A DNA stretch of 33,077 nt, taken from a virus. Shown piece by piece: positions 21,253-28,140 of the stretch. The stretch spans positions 1 through 33,077 of IMG/VR virus record IMGVR_UViG_3300035438_000527; one strand, given 5' to 3'. Numbering within the stretch: the first letter of the stretch is position 1; every line of letters starts with the position of its first letter. The notes under the pieces are model-generated. The model was not told where the DNA came from. It did not search any database and saw nothing but the letters and a program-made list of their open reading frames with translations. A program made the position numbers and the translations under genes.

Positions 21253-23531
21253 TTTTCTAATTCTTTTATAAAGTTATAAATATGTCTTCTTGAAACTCCT
21301 ATTAATTCTGCAGCTTCTTTTTTGTTTAAATTAGGATTTGATTTATAAAGTATTTCAAATTGTTCCTTAGGTGTTAATTCATCATTTCTTTTTAATACCT
21401 TTTTAATCTTATTTACTTCGCTTGAATTAACTTTAATTTTCTTTGCCATTGAAATAAAATACTTGCTTAATTTTTCAGCGTTTAAAATACTTTCTTTTGA
21501 TATTACACCTAAATCTCCTTTATCTTCATAAGCATTTATAGTATTAATAATTAATGCAAACCTTGGAATATAAGATTTTTGTTTAGGTAACATCGATTTC
21601 ATATACTCATTTTCATCATCATCATTTTGAGTTTGAGTAATCTCATTGTATATCCTTATCCATTCTACTTTTGCATCCTCTGAAAATATAGCTATGTTTG
21701 GTTCAATATCATCATCATTGTTGTACTTAACAAAGGTGTTGATTATACTATTGTGAAAATGAATTATATTATCGTTATACCAATTTAATAAATCTTCTGC
21801 TATTTGATTTTCGTTGTATGTTTCAATTTCTAATTCAGGAAATGATAAAAGCATTCTATCTATAAATCCATTATCTTTATTTTCATCAGTATAAAAAGAA
21901 CTTAAAATGCTCGGTTGAATACCGCCTAACACACTTATAAAAGGTTTTGATACAAAACTACTTGTTGAAGTTTTACGATTCAATGATACACTTTTACCGC
22001 TCCAAGTTGATAACCAAAACTCCAAATCAGAACCAGCACGATATTTGTTCATATCCTTTAACCATCCAGCAAGTTCATCTTTAAATACTCCAATACTATT
22101 TTTGTTTTGTTCGTGCAATTCAACTAATGCTTCAAGTGTAATATCATTCGCTATAAATTGAGTTTTTTTAGGTTCTTTTATTTCCTCTGAATGTTCCTTT
22201 TGGTCTTTACTCATTTTTTGATAAGCAATGTATTTTTTATTTTCTTTAATGTACTTTGTAATTTCTCGGTTATTAGCTTTTATTAAAGGTCTTATTACAT
22301 TGTCAATACTTGGTGTTTTACCTAAACCAGCTTTACCAACTATCGAAATCCAAACGGTGGCAGTCTCAGTCCATCCTTTTTTAACTTCAATATGAATAGA
22401 GTTTCCAATCATTACTGAAAAAAGCCAAATCATTGAGCAACCCATGTAATCTACTGAACTATCCAAGGTTCTATTACATTCTTGTAAATAGTGCCTTATT
22501 GTTACTGGAAAAATATCCAAAGGAAATTCAGTGTTAAAGTTTTTATCTTTTAACTCTATTGGTTCAATATCAACTTTTTTAACGTATCTCGATCCAAAAC
22601 CTTTTTTATAAATATCCTTAGCTGATTCATTAAAATTACCTTGGTGGTATTTTATAGTATAAACTGCAAATGGTGTTAATAATACTTCGTTTGGATATTG
22701 AGTTCCAGTTGTAAAAAGAAACATACAATTACTGTTTTTGTAAACATATCCACTATGTGGAGAAGTTGCCCCATTTCTTTTTATAATGTACTTATCATTC
22801 AAATTCCTTACTATTGTAAATTCATCTGAAATCAAATCCATTACGTTTTCTTTTTCGTTATAATCTACCCAAGGTTTTAATTCTACTTCGTGAAATTCCT
22901 TTGCTTCTTTTTTTGTAGGCTCGTGAATTATTGTAGGTTCTTTGTAGTCGTAAAACTTTGAACACTGCATTAAAACATCTCGGTCTTTTTCTGATATTTC
23001 TTGCAGTTCGTAATAACTTCTTTTACTAATTTTTTTATCATACATAAAACAATAACCTCCCTTTCCTTTGGTTTCAATTATTGCCTCTTTCATTCCTTTT
23101 AGCCTTGCTACTTTAACATTACCCTCAAGGCTTTTACATTTATAAATTATATGATAACCATTATTAACGGTTTTATAAATTACAAATTTATCATCAAAGT
23201 CTGCAATGTTATCTTTTAAAAAACTAAGGTATTCATCCCAAAAATCTGTTTGAGCTTTTAGAGTTGGTAAAACTTTTAAATCAATATCGACTACTTCAAT
23301 ATCATTAAAACCAGTGCAATAACCAAGAGCGGTTGTAGCAGGTATTTCAGTTTCATCTTTTTTAAATATACCACCTTTATAATTGTAGTATTCGATTAAT
23401 TTTTCTCTACTTAGTTTCTTTGTTTGTTGTTCAGCCCATCTAAAATTAGGCACTTTTGATTCTCCAACTGTAATAATTGAATAATCATTTTGAAGCATCT
23501 TTAATGCTTGCTCTAGTTTTTTATCTTCCAT
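21249..23531 (-). CDS. PrimPol-DUF3987 primase-helicase with C-terminal HTH
   Basis: The main replication enzyme, 760 aa. Residues 5-175 resemble a primase-polymerase domain: GFNDIEVVDIDLK with D82 and D84, NGYHIIYK (H127), and ETKGKGGYCFMYD. Residues about 330-640 match DUF3987, a P-loop helicase family: Walker A GKAGLGKTPS (399-408), acidic pair VFKDELAGW (D485, E486), and FISVLGGIQPSIL (531-543). The end has a helix-turn-helix KKEAAELIGVSRRHIYNFIK. I chose the ATG at 23529-23531 because AAGGAGG lies five bases upstream, a rare strong ribosome site in this genome; ATGs 15 and 18 bases earlier are possible. It overlaps the preceding gene by 11 bases. Confidence 0.88.
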   Translation of the reverse strand: MEDKKLEQALKMLQNDYSIITVGESKVPNFRWAEQQTKKLSREKLIEYYNYKGGIFKKDETEIPATTALGYCTGFNDIEVVDIDLKVLPTLKAQTDFWDEYLSFLKDNIADFDDKFVIYKTVNNGYHIIYKCKSLEGNVKVARLKGMKEAIIETKGKGGYCFMYDKKISKRSYYELQEISEKDRDVLMQCSKFYDYKEPTIIHEPTKKEAKEFHEVELKPWVDYNEKENVMDLISDEFTIVRNLNDKYIIKRNGATSPHSGYVYKNSNCMFLFTTGTQYPNEVLLTPFAVYTIKYHQGNFNESAKDIYKKGFGSRYVKKVDIEPIELKDKNFNTEFPLDIFPVTIRHYLQECNRTLDSSVDYMGCSMIWLFSVMIGNSIHIEVKKGWTETATVWISIVGKAGLGKTPSIDNVIRPLIKANNREITKYIKENKKYIAYQKMSKDQKEHSEEIKEPKKTQFIANDITLEALVELHEQNKNSIGVFKDELAGWLKDMNKYRAGSDLEFWLSTWSGKSVSLNRKTSTSSFVSKPFISVLGGIQPSILSSFYTDENKDNGFIDRMLLSFPELEIETYNENQIAEDLLNWYNDNIIHFHNSIINTFVKYNNDDDIEPNIAIFSEDAKVEWIRIYNEITQTQNDDDENEYMKSMLPKQKSYIPRFALIINTINAYEDKGDLGVISKESILNAEKLSKYFISMAKKIKVNSSEVNKIKKVLKRNDELTPKEQFEILYKSNPNLNKKEAAELIGVSRRHIYNFIKELEK

Positions 23532-23808
23532 AATGCCCTCCTTCATCAAATCCCATTAAACAAATCCCATCAACGTAAATAGAAACTAAATACTCACATT
23601 GCTTATACCATAAGTAAGAAAATAAATGATAAAACAAATCAACCTCGCTTCTATCTACTAAATCAATCATTAAAGTTCCTTTGTGGTCTCTAATTCTTTT
23701 AATTTGAGTTAACTTTTTAGGTTCTAATTTGCAAAACTGCACTAATACTTTTGATAACCTTTCATCTGTTTCGGACTTCCCTCCGCCATCTGTTCTAAAT
23801 ATTTCCAT
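23521..23808 (-). CDS. Hypothetical protein, first gene of replication operon
   Basis: A 95-aa protein (MEIFRTDGGGKSETDERLSK) with a mixed fold, LTQIKRIRDHKGTLMIDL and a hydrophobic end EYLVSIYVDGICLMGF. No domain recognised. It is the first gene after the origin region, preceded by a hairpin (23829-23880) and a TAnnTTTG box (23919-23926). The AAGGAGG at the end of this gene drives the primase start, so the two are tightly linked. It could be a replication accessory protein. Confidence 0.65.
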   Translation of the reverse strand: MEIFRTDGGGKSETDERLSKVLVQFCKLEPKKLTQIKRIRDHKGTLMIDLVDRSEVDLFYHLFSYLWYKQCEYLVSIYVDGICLMGFDEGGHYGR

Positions 23809-23828
23809 ATTTAATTTATTTTAATAAA

Positions 23829-23880
23829 AAAGCCCTTTACAAAGTTGCCACGGTCAAACAGCTTCTAAGTAAAAGGCTTT
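23829..23880 (-). terminator. Leader hairpin with T run upstream of primase operon
   Basis: In minus-strand RNA, AAAGCCTTTTAC (23880-23869) pairs with GTAAAGGGCTTT (23840-23829), 12 bp with one G-U wobble, followed by TTTATTAA; six T in a row span the stem end. The loop is 28 bases. It lies between the candidate promoter at 23919 and the first gene at 23808. Since the upstream gene has its own terminator at 24238-24271, this one looks like an attenuator in the leader. Confidence 0.6.
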
Positions 23881-23918
23881 AATAAAATTTCTTATTTTGT
23901 AATTGACCGTTACGAATA

Positions 23919-23926
23919 CAAAGATA
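23919..23926 (-). promoter_or_regulatory. Candidate -7 promoter box for replication operon
   Basis: The minus strand reads TATCTTTG, matching TAnnTTTG. A TTTG (23949-23952) lies 22 bases upstream, slightly beyond the usual 19-21. The first iteron begins 31 bases past that, so an iteron-binding protein could affect this promoter. Activity is inferred. Confidence 0.5.
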
Positions 23927-23982
23927 TAAATAATTTTAATATACAACACAAAGTAATAAAAATATTTTACCGTGAGAAGTCC

Positions 23983-24232
23983 GTGTGAAATGAGTGTGAA
24001 ATGAGTGTGAAATGAAAAACGGTGTAACTTATTGAACATCAGCAAAAAAGTGTGAAATGAGTGTGAAATTTCACAAAAACCGTATTTTAAAAAAAATTAA
24101 AATTAAAATTAAAATATTTTATAGTGTGCAATCGCGTGCATTTCACACATTTTTATTAGTAATCAGTTAGTTATGTTATAATCATTTCACACTTGTTCAC
24201 ACTTGTTCACACTTGTTCACACTTGTTCACAC
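23983..24232. other. Probable replication origin (iterons, AT-rich core, palindrome)
   Basis: This fills most of the 484-base gene-free stretch 23809-24292. Left block: GTGTGAAATGA, 11 bp, three tandem copies (23983-24015), and two more at 24050-24071, the last ending in TTT. The latter overlaps a perfect 14-bp palindrome TGTGAAATTTCACA (24062-24075). Middle: 41 bases of only A and T (24083-24123). A TTTCACAC lies at 24141-24148. Right block: TTCACACTTG, 10 bp, four copies plus a partial (24186-24232), in the opposite orientation. The right block reads TTGTTCACA at each junction, one base from the DnaA box TTATNCACA. A DnaA-domain-IV gene and the primase gene flank it. Confidence 0.75.
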
Positions 24233-24237
24233 ACTCC

Positions 24238-24271
24238 AAAAAAAAACCCACCTCAACTGAATGAAGTGGGT
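24238..24271 (-). terminator. Rho-independent terminator after DUF3127 gene
   Basis: In minus-strand sense ACCCACTTCA (24271-24262) pairs with TGAGGTGGGT (24255-24246) with one mismatch, then a run of T (A run through 24246). It lies 21 bases past the stop of the DUF3127 gene and separates that operon from the origin. Confidence 0.85.
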
Positions 24272-24292
24272 AATTATTATTGATGTGGTTAT

Positions 24293-24586
24293 TTAAAACG
24301 CTTCATCTGACTTCGGCAATCCCTCACCGCTTATTTTCCACGCTTGTAAGCTAACATAATACTTACCGTTATATTCATTGCCTCTTACATTGAATCCAAC
24401 TGTAACAGGTTGCCCTATACCGTAGCTATCAAGTAGCTTACATTTGTCTTTTACAAATTCTAATTTGATGTCTTGAGGATAGTCGCCCTCAGTTGTGATA
24501 ACGAACTCACGTTTTTGAAATCCTGAATCATAAACTTGTGCGTCTGTGATTACTTTGATCGTTCCTTTTAATTCTAATGTTTCCAT
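24293..24586 (-). CDS. DUF3127 family OB-fold single-strand DNA-binding-like protein
   Basis: A 97-aa protein of the DUF3127 family, common in Bacteroidetes and their phages and thought to have an OB fold related to SSB. Diagnostic parts are FQKREFVITTEGDYPQDIKLEF (23-44), the turn IGQPVTVGFNVRGNEYNGKY and the ending VSLQAWKISGEG. It lies between the DnaA-domain-IV gene and the origin, so a role in handling single-stranded DNA during replication is likely but not shown. Confidence 0.85.
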   Translation of the reverse strand: METLELKGTIKVITDAQVYDSGFQKREFVITTEGDYPQDIKLEFVKDKCKLLDSYGIGQPVTVGFNVRGNEYNGKYYVSLQAWKISGEGLPKSDEAF

Positions 24587-24611
24587 TTTTGTTTTTATTT
24601 ATTTGTTTTTG

Positions 24612-25007
24612 TTAATTTACTTTTTCTACTTGGCTTAAAATAGCCTCAATTCTATTGACCAAATCATTCACATCACTATACATTAATTGGTTTTCTATTT
24701 TATTACAAGCGTGCAATACGGTTGCGTGGTGTCTGTTTAAATGACGTCCAATAACTTCTATTTGTTTTTTGGTATGTTTGTGTGCAATATAGAAAAAAAG
24801 GTGTCTAGCGGTCATTATATTATTTTTTCTAGTATTACTTCTTAATTGATACGCTTTCAATTCAGTAACGTGGCAAACAACTTCTAAAATATTATCTAAT
24901 GTTTTCCCTTTTATATTAATATCCAGTTGAAGTATATCCATTGGTACGTCTAATTTGTGCATCTCTTGGACTATCGTTGGCAGTCCGATGTAAGTGTGTG
25001 GATTCAT
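24612..25007 (-). CDS. Stand-alone DnaA domain IV protein
   Basis: A 131-aa protein whose residues 38-108 match the DNA-binding domain IV of DnaA. The sequence runs ELKAYQLRSNTRKNNIMTARHL and then IGRHLNRHHATVLHACNKIE (86-105), close to the DnaA signature (GGRDHSTVLHA). No AAA+ ATPase domain is present; the first 37 residues are a short unrelated leader. It would recognise DnaA-box-like DNA and either initiate phage replication or compete with host DnaA. The array of TTGTTCACA units just downstream (24186-24232) is the obvious target. Confidence 0.85.
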   Translation of the reverse strand: MNPHTYIGLPTIVQEMHKLDVPMDILQLDINIKGKTLDNILEVVCHVTELKAYQLRSNTRKNNIMTARHLFFYIAHKHTKKQIEVIGRHLNRHHATVLHACNKIENQLMYSDVNDLVNRIEAILSQVEKVN

Positions 25008-25008
25008 T

Positions 25009-25248
25009 TTATAAGTTGTTTATTTCGGTTTTTACTTGTTGCCAATAAGCTATATCACTTGCATAATTTAGCGAACCGTATTCATTATTCAATACCTCAT
25101 CACACGCAATTAAAGCGCATTGTTTGGCTGAATTATAAATCATTGTATTTTTAATAATGCAAGGATTACCATCGCCACAACCTAATGTTGTAATTTGTAA
25201 TTCCTTATATTTTTCTACAAGTTCTATTGCTTTTTCTTTTGGATTCAT
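25009..25248 (-). CDS. Small conserved phage protein
   Basis: A 79-aa protein (MNPKEKAIELVEKYKELQIT, SAKQCALIACDEVL, then YWQQVKTEINNL). This pattern, KEKAxELVxK ... AKQCALIAxDEI ... YWxxVKxEI, is common in small proteins of Bacteroidetes phages, with no known function. It ends one base before the DnaA-domain-IV start and begins with an ATGA overlap with the 52-aa gene. Confidence 0.75.
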   Translation of the reverse strand: MNPKEKAIELVEKYKELQITTLGCGDGNPCIIKNTMIYNSAKQCALIACDEVLNNEYGSLNYASDIAYWQQVKTEINNL

Positions 25249-25403
25249 TGTGTTTTTGTTTCTTTAAATTCCTTAACCATTTGTTTAATTTCATCAGCCC
25301 ATTCAACTCTAACTCTGAATGATATTGTAGTGGTTTGGTAGTCGGCTTTCTTACGACCAGAGAAAGGGCGCTTACCCCCTCTCGATTGTTTTGGTTTTGT
25401 CAT
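25245..25403 (-). CDS. 52-aa conserved phage protein (GRKKADYQ type)
   Basis: A short basic protein with RGGKRPFSGRKKADYQTTT and SFRVRVEWADEIKQMVKEF. This is a recurring family in Bacteroidetes phages and mobile elements, resembling small ribbon-helix-helix-like DNA-binding proteins (TTTISFRVRVE as the strand, then helix). Its ATG overlaps the upstream TAA and its TGA overlaps the next ATG. A role as a small transcription regulator is plausible. Confidence 0.7.
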   Translation of the reverse strand: MTKPKQSRGGKRPFSGRKKADYQTTTISFRVRVEWADEIKQMVKEFKETKTQ

Positions 25404-25558
25404 TAGAAATTTAGTTTTATAATAGCTTGTTGTTTTTCATTTTTAACATTTATAATGTTTACTAATTTTTCAGACACACTTAAACATTTAATTGGTTCAA
25501 AATAACCAAGTTTTATTTTTTGTAAGTATTGTGCTGCGTTCATTGTTAAAGTTTCCAT
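25403..25558 (-). CDS. 51-aa hypothetical protein, first gene of early operon
   Basis: The product begins METLTMNAAQYLQKIKLGYF and continues with a helical, lysine-rich stretch. Its TAA overlaps the next ATG (TAATG). It lies 27 bases downstream of the best-matching promoter in the window (25585-25616), so it probably leads the operon that carries the DnaA-domain-IV and DUF3127 genes. No function recognised. Confidence 0.6.
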   Translation of the reverse strand: METLTMNAAQYLQKIKLGYFEPIKCLSVSEKLVNIINVKNEKQQAIIKLNF

Positions 25559-25584
25559 TTTGTTTTGTGTTTTTAATTATGAAT

Positions 25585-25616
25585 CAAAGGTACGGCGACA
25601 CTTTGAATTATGCAAA
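25585..25616 (-). promoter_or_regulatory. Bacteroidetes-type -33/-7 promoter
   Basis: On the minus strand TTTG (25616-25613), 20 bases, then TACCTTTG (25592-25585): both elements and the spacing match the Bacteroidetes vegetative promoter TTTG-N19/21-TAnnTTTG. The expected start is near 25580, giving a leader of roughly 20 bases. It should drive the early operon with host sigma factor. Confidence 0.7.
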
Positions 25617-25673
25617 CTTTTTTCAAACTATTTTATAAAATAATGCTTATTTATATTCATTCTAAATAACAAA

Positions 25674-26078
25674 CTAACAACTCGACCACTTCCAAAGCAC
25701 CATTTTAACCTTATCGATGTACCCTTTATTCGCAGCGTAACCCATTCTACTAAGGAATAAGTAGTAATCTTCAACTCCATTGTAGTAGTATTTCTGATAG
25801 TACAAATAATCGATAACTGAATCGTGCCAATGTTTGTAATATGCGTGGCCATTCTTTGTACCTAATGCAGTCGTTCGCCTTTGCTTAGCTTGTTTCATTC
25901 CAAATAGGTTGTTATTCTCTTTGAATATGTTTGAAGTCAAGTGACCTGTTTCAACAAGACATTGAGCCATTACTATCTCGGCTTGTTTGATGCCGATTTG
26001 GTTAAGGTACTTGTAGATTTCGTTTTGGCTTTGTGAGTGGATCGACAAAGGAAACAATAGTATAATTAGCTTTTTCAT
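25674..26078 (-). CDS. Secreted glucosaminidase (endolysin-type)
   Basis: A 134-aa N-acetylglucosaminidase that cleaves the peptidoglycan glycan chain. Residues 1-15 are a typical signal peptide (KKLIILLFPLSIHS). The catalytic region has EIVMAQCLVETGHLTSNIF with Glu43, followed by NNLFGMK (56-62) and HAYYKHWHDSVIDY (78-91), the pattern of glucosaminidase domains. At only about 115 residues the domain is minimal. It is not beside the plus-strand lysis genes but in a separate early unit, coupled by ATGA to the 94-aa gene. A signal peptide would let it reach the periplasm without a holin. Confidence 0.82.
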   Translation of the reverse strand: MKKLIILLFPLSIHSQSQNEIYKYLNQIGIKQAEIVMAQCLVETGHLTSNIFKENNNLFGMKQAKQRRTTALGTKNGHAYYKHWHDSVIDYLYYQKYYYNGVEDYYLFLSRMGYAANKGYIDKVKMVLWKWSSC

Positions 26079-26359
26079 TCCTCAACTTTAACAAACTGTT
26101 TAATATCCATACCTACAACCTCATCAACCTTAGTATTAAAAGCATCTTCAAAGATAAGCATTGCTTCTGCATCAATTTCGTATAACTTAGCCATTATTTT
26201 CATTTGCCTTGTTGCGTAGTTGTCAAAGTTGCGTAACTTCTTTTGAAGTGATAATGTGAACTCGCTGGGTATGGTTTGAGAATGTACCTTATCAATGTGA
26301 CTTAATGCGCATTGAACGTGGAATAGTGCTTGTAGTAAGTGTTCGTTTGGTGTTTTCAT
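26075..26359 (-). CDS. Hypothetical helical protein
   Basis: A 94-aa helical protein (NEHLLQALFHVQCALSHIDK, LRNFDNYATRQMKIMAKLYE). No domain recognised. It overlaps both neighbours by four bases (ATGA), so it belongs to the same unit as the glucosaminidase gene. Confidence 0.65.
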   Translation of the reverse strand: MKTPNEHLLQALFHVQCALSHIDKVHSQTIPSEFTLSLQKKLRNFDNYATRQMKIMAKLYEIDAEAMLIFEDAFNTKVDEVVGMDIKQFVKVEE

Positions 26360-26751
26360 AGGTTAATTGTTAATTCTTCATTTGTAATTGAAAAGTAAAG
26401 GTTTTGAAGTTGGTGTAAAAAACAACCATTATCGTTATAAAAAACTTTACGTATTTCACCATCAATACATTGTTCTAAATCAATATTTTGAGTATCACAA
26501 TAAATCTTATCCCAATCTTCTCTTGTGCCATAATTAAAATATTTAAAAAACCTATAATCATATTCTTTAGTAAATCCTATTTTCAAAAGTATATCTTCAG
26601 TGATTGGTATTGGTTTACGACTTAAGTTAAACGCATCATTATCTTCTACTGCTATTTTAATATCTAAATAATCAATAGTATCTATTTCTATTGCCTCACC
26701 CGTATTGTAATAAACTTTATTACCCAATCGGATTTCATTTGCTTTTAACAT
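26356..26751 (-). CDS. Conserved phage protein (LKANEIRLGN type)
   Basis: A 131-aa protein from the start chosen here, MLKANEIRLGNKVYY. It shows the LKANELRIGN ... PIPITEDILLKIGF ... FLHQLQNLYFSITNEEL pattern of a family widespread in Bacteroidetes phages, of unknown function. ATGs further upstream (to 26817) add non-family residues and would place the promoter box inside the gene, so the inner start is preferred. It leads the unit containing the glucosaminidase. Confidence 0.8.
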   Translation of the reverse strand: MLKANEIRLGNKVYYNTGEAIEIDTIDYLDIKIAVEDNDAFNLSRKPIPITEDILLKIGFTKEYDYRFFKYFNYGTREDWDKIYCDTQNIDLEQCIDGEIRKVFYNDNGCFLHQLQNLYFSITNEELTINL

Positions 26752-26775
26752 AATTCTAATTTTAATATTTGACTT

Positions 26776-26783
26776 CAAAATTA
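26776..26783 (-). promoter_or_regulatory. Candidate -7 promoter box, leftward from divergent region
   Basis: The minus strand reads TAATTTTG, matching TAnnTTTG, 24 bases upstream of the ATG at 26751. No TTTG is found at the proper -33 distance. It lies at one side of the divergent intergenic region 26752-26953. Confidence 0.45.
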
Positions 26784-26897
26784 ACTTTCTAAACAACACG
26801 TTTAACATATTATACACAAACGGTAAATTAAAATGATGTACGGTATTGGATATGTGAAATATTTTGTTTTACTTTGTAGTCACTTTTCATAAACACT

Positions 26898-26932
26898 AAC
26901 ACCGTTCGTCATTGATTTGTTCGGGCGGTGTT
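26898..26932 (+). promoter_or_regulatory. Hairpin with T run in 5' leader of lysis operon
   Basis: On the plus strand AACACCGTTCG (26898-26908) pairs with CGGGCGGTGTT (26922-26932), 11 pairs with two G-U wobbles and a 13-base loop, followed by T (five T ending at 26935). It lies 21 bases upstream of the peptidase ATG with no upstream plus-strand gene to terminate, so it looks like a leader attenuator or a structure that shields the ribosome site. It resembles a terminator in shape. Confidence 0.55.
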
Positions 26933-26953
26933 TTTAAATTAAATTTAGAGATT

Positions 26954-27355
26954 ATGAATACATCTTCAATAGAGCGTTTAAAAGGAGTAAATCCAATTTT
27001 AATAGATATACTTATTTCAGCACATAAAACATCACCACATCGTTTTGAAATACCTAGAGATGGCGGTGTGCGTACAACTGAACGTCAACAGGAATTATAT
27101 TCTTATGGTCGTACCGATTTGAGTAAAAAGAAAGTGACCAATACTGATGGTGTAAAGAATAAGTCAGTACATCAAAGCGGTAATGCTTTTGATATTTTCA
27201 TTCTATTGCCAAACGGTAAAGCATCTTGGGATAAGAAATTATTAACGGTAACGGCTCGCCACATTCAGAAAGTAGCTAAAGAGGAATTTAATATTAACCT
27301 TACTTGGGGCGGTGATTTCAAATCTTTTGTAGATATGCCTCACTTTCAGTTGTAG
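26954..27355 (+). CDS. M15 L-alanyl-D-glutamate peptidase (endolysin)
   Basis: A 133-aa endolysin of the peptidase M15 type, like phage T5 Lys, cutting the peptide stems of peptidoglycan. The zinc site is SVHQSGNAFD (H73, D80) and FVDMPHFQL (H130); RDGGVRTTERQQELYSYGRT (35-54) is the usual substrate-side segment. The chosen ATG begins just before the family N-terminus; an in-frame ATG at 26912 would lie within the leader hairpin. No signal peptide is present, so a holin or other release is needed. It ends with tandem stops TAG TAA. First gene of the plus-strand lysis operon. Confidence 0.92.
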   Translation: MNTSSIERLKGVNPILIDILISAHKTSPHRFEIPRDGGVRTTERQQELYSYGRTDLSKKKVTNTDGVKNKSVHQSGNAFDIFILLPNGKASWDKKLLTVTARHIQKVAKEEFNINLTWGGDFKSFVDMPHFQL

Positions 27356-27357
27356 TA

Positions 27358-27501
27358 ATGAAAGCCACAAAGGAATACTATTTGAAAAATCGAAACGCAT
27401 TCCTATTTTTAGGTTACAATGAAGAGGTTAGGCAGTTAGATATTCATTTTGGAATAATTTTAATCTACAATAAACAAGGGCAATTAATACACATTATATG
27501 A
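27358..27501 (+). CDS. 47-aa hypothetical protein in lysis operon
   Basis: The gene starts two bases after the peptidase stop and its TGA overlaps the next ATG (ATGA at 27498). The product begins MKATKEYYLKNRNAFLFLGY and has a moderately hydrophobic end (HFGIILIYNKQGQLIHII), not a clear membrane helix. Function unknown; the position inside a lysis cassette makes a regulatory role in lysis possible. Confidence 0.6.
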   Translation: MKATKEYYLKNRNAFLFLGYNEEVRQLDIHFGIILIYNKQGQLIHII

Positions 27502-27935
27502 AACCAAAAAGAACGTTATTAATTACCATTACATTGTTAATACTTTCAATTTTGGCATCTGTTGGTTGCTCACCACAAAAGAGATTGAATAGAATTGTAA
27601 AGAATCACCCTCACTTAGTACAAAAAGATACGGTACACATTCACGATACTATTATTGTCGAGGGTGTCCGGTACGATACTATTACTAAATTCCTAACCAA
27701 TACAAAAGTTGAAGTAATAAACAACGAAAGAGTAAGACTTCAATATTTTTACGATACCGTTACCAATGAAATACATCACGAAGTTGAATGTAAAGAAAAT
27801 AGGATAGTCTATGAACGCTCTTTTATAGTCGATAAGGTTATCACTACCCACGAATGGGAAAAGTATCTTAAATGGCTTGTAATTCTATTAGTTGTTGTTA
27901 TTGGTGTAAGGGCTTTTATTAAATATATTTGGTAA
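27498..27935 (+). CDS. Lipoprotein-like, C-terminally anchored protein: candidate u-spanin
   Basis: A 145-aa protein with an N-terminal signal of basic and hydrophobic residues (KPKRTLLITITLLILSILAS) ending at a possible lipobox SVGC (C24), a periplasmic-looking middle rich in beta-prone, charged residues (24-120), and one C-terminal membrane helix WLVILLVVVIGVRAF (125-139). That two-ended topology, outer-membrane lipoprotein plus inner-membrane helix, is the layout of unimolecular spanins such as T1 gp11, which fuse the two membranes at lysis. It lies in the same operon as the endolysin. The lipobox is not ideal (Ser at -3), so a signal anchor plus C-terminal anchor is the alternative. No Rz/Rz1 pair is seen. 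Confidence 0.6.
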   Translation: MKPKRTLLITITLLILSILASVGCSPQKRLNRIVKNHPHLVQKDTVHIHDTIIVEGVRYDTITKFLTNTKVEVINNERVRLQYFYDTVTNEIHHEVECKENRIVYERSFIVDKVITTHEWEKYLKWLVILLVVVIGVRAFIKYIW

Positions 27936-27936
27936 T

Positions 27937-28140
27937 ATGAAAATAACTTTTGAAACAGAAGATGAAAACGAAGCTAAAACTATATTAAAAGCTAGTGATA
28001 TGGCTTGTTTTATCTTTGAGTTAAAGAATAACTTATGGAGGCAATTTAAACACATCGATTATGAATATGAGCCTTATAAAAAAGCGGTCATTGAATTACT
28101 TGATCAGTTTGGTTTACTTGATGAAAACATTGGAGGTTAA
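27937..28140 (+). CDS. Small conserved phage protein
   Basis: A 67-aa acidic protein (MKITFETEDENEAKTILKAS, FIFELKNNLWRQFKHIDYEY). The pattern of a beta strand, then FELKxxLWRxxK, resembles a family of small proteins common in Bacteroidetes phages, with no known function. It ends the lysis operon. Its TAA (28138-28140) overlaps the TAA of the convergent phosphoesterase gene within the sequence TTAA, leaving no room for a terminator. Confidence 0.7.
   Translation: MKITFETEDENEAKTILKASDMACFIFELKNNLWRQFKHIDYEYEPYKKAVIELLDQFGLLDENIGG

Noticed and set aside
23854-24045. 63-aa minus-strand frame in the origin region
   Set aside because: It runs through the iterons, the promoter box and the leader hairpin, and has an aromatic, low-complexity product. 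A non-coding role explains the stretch better.
24186-24232. CRISPR-like array
   Set aside because: Units are contiguous 10-bp repeats with no spacers, and no cas genes are present. They fit iterons.
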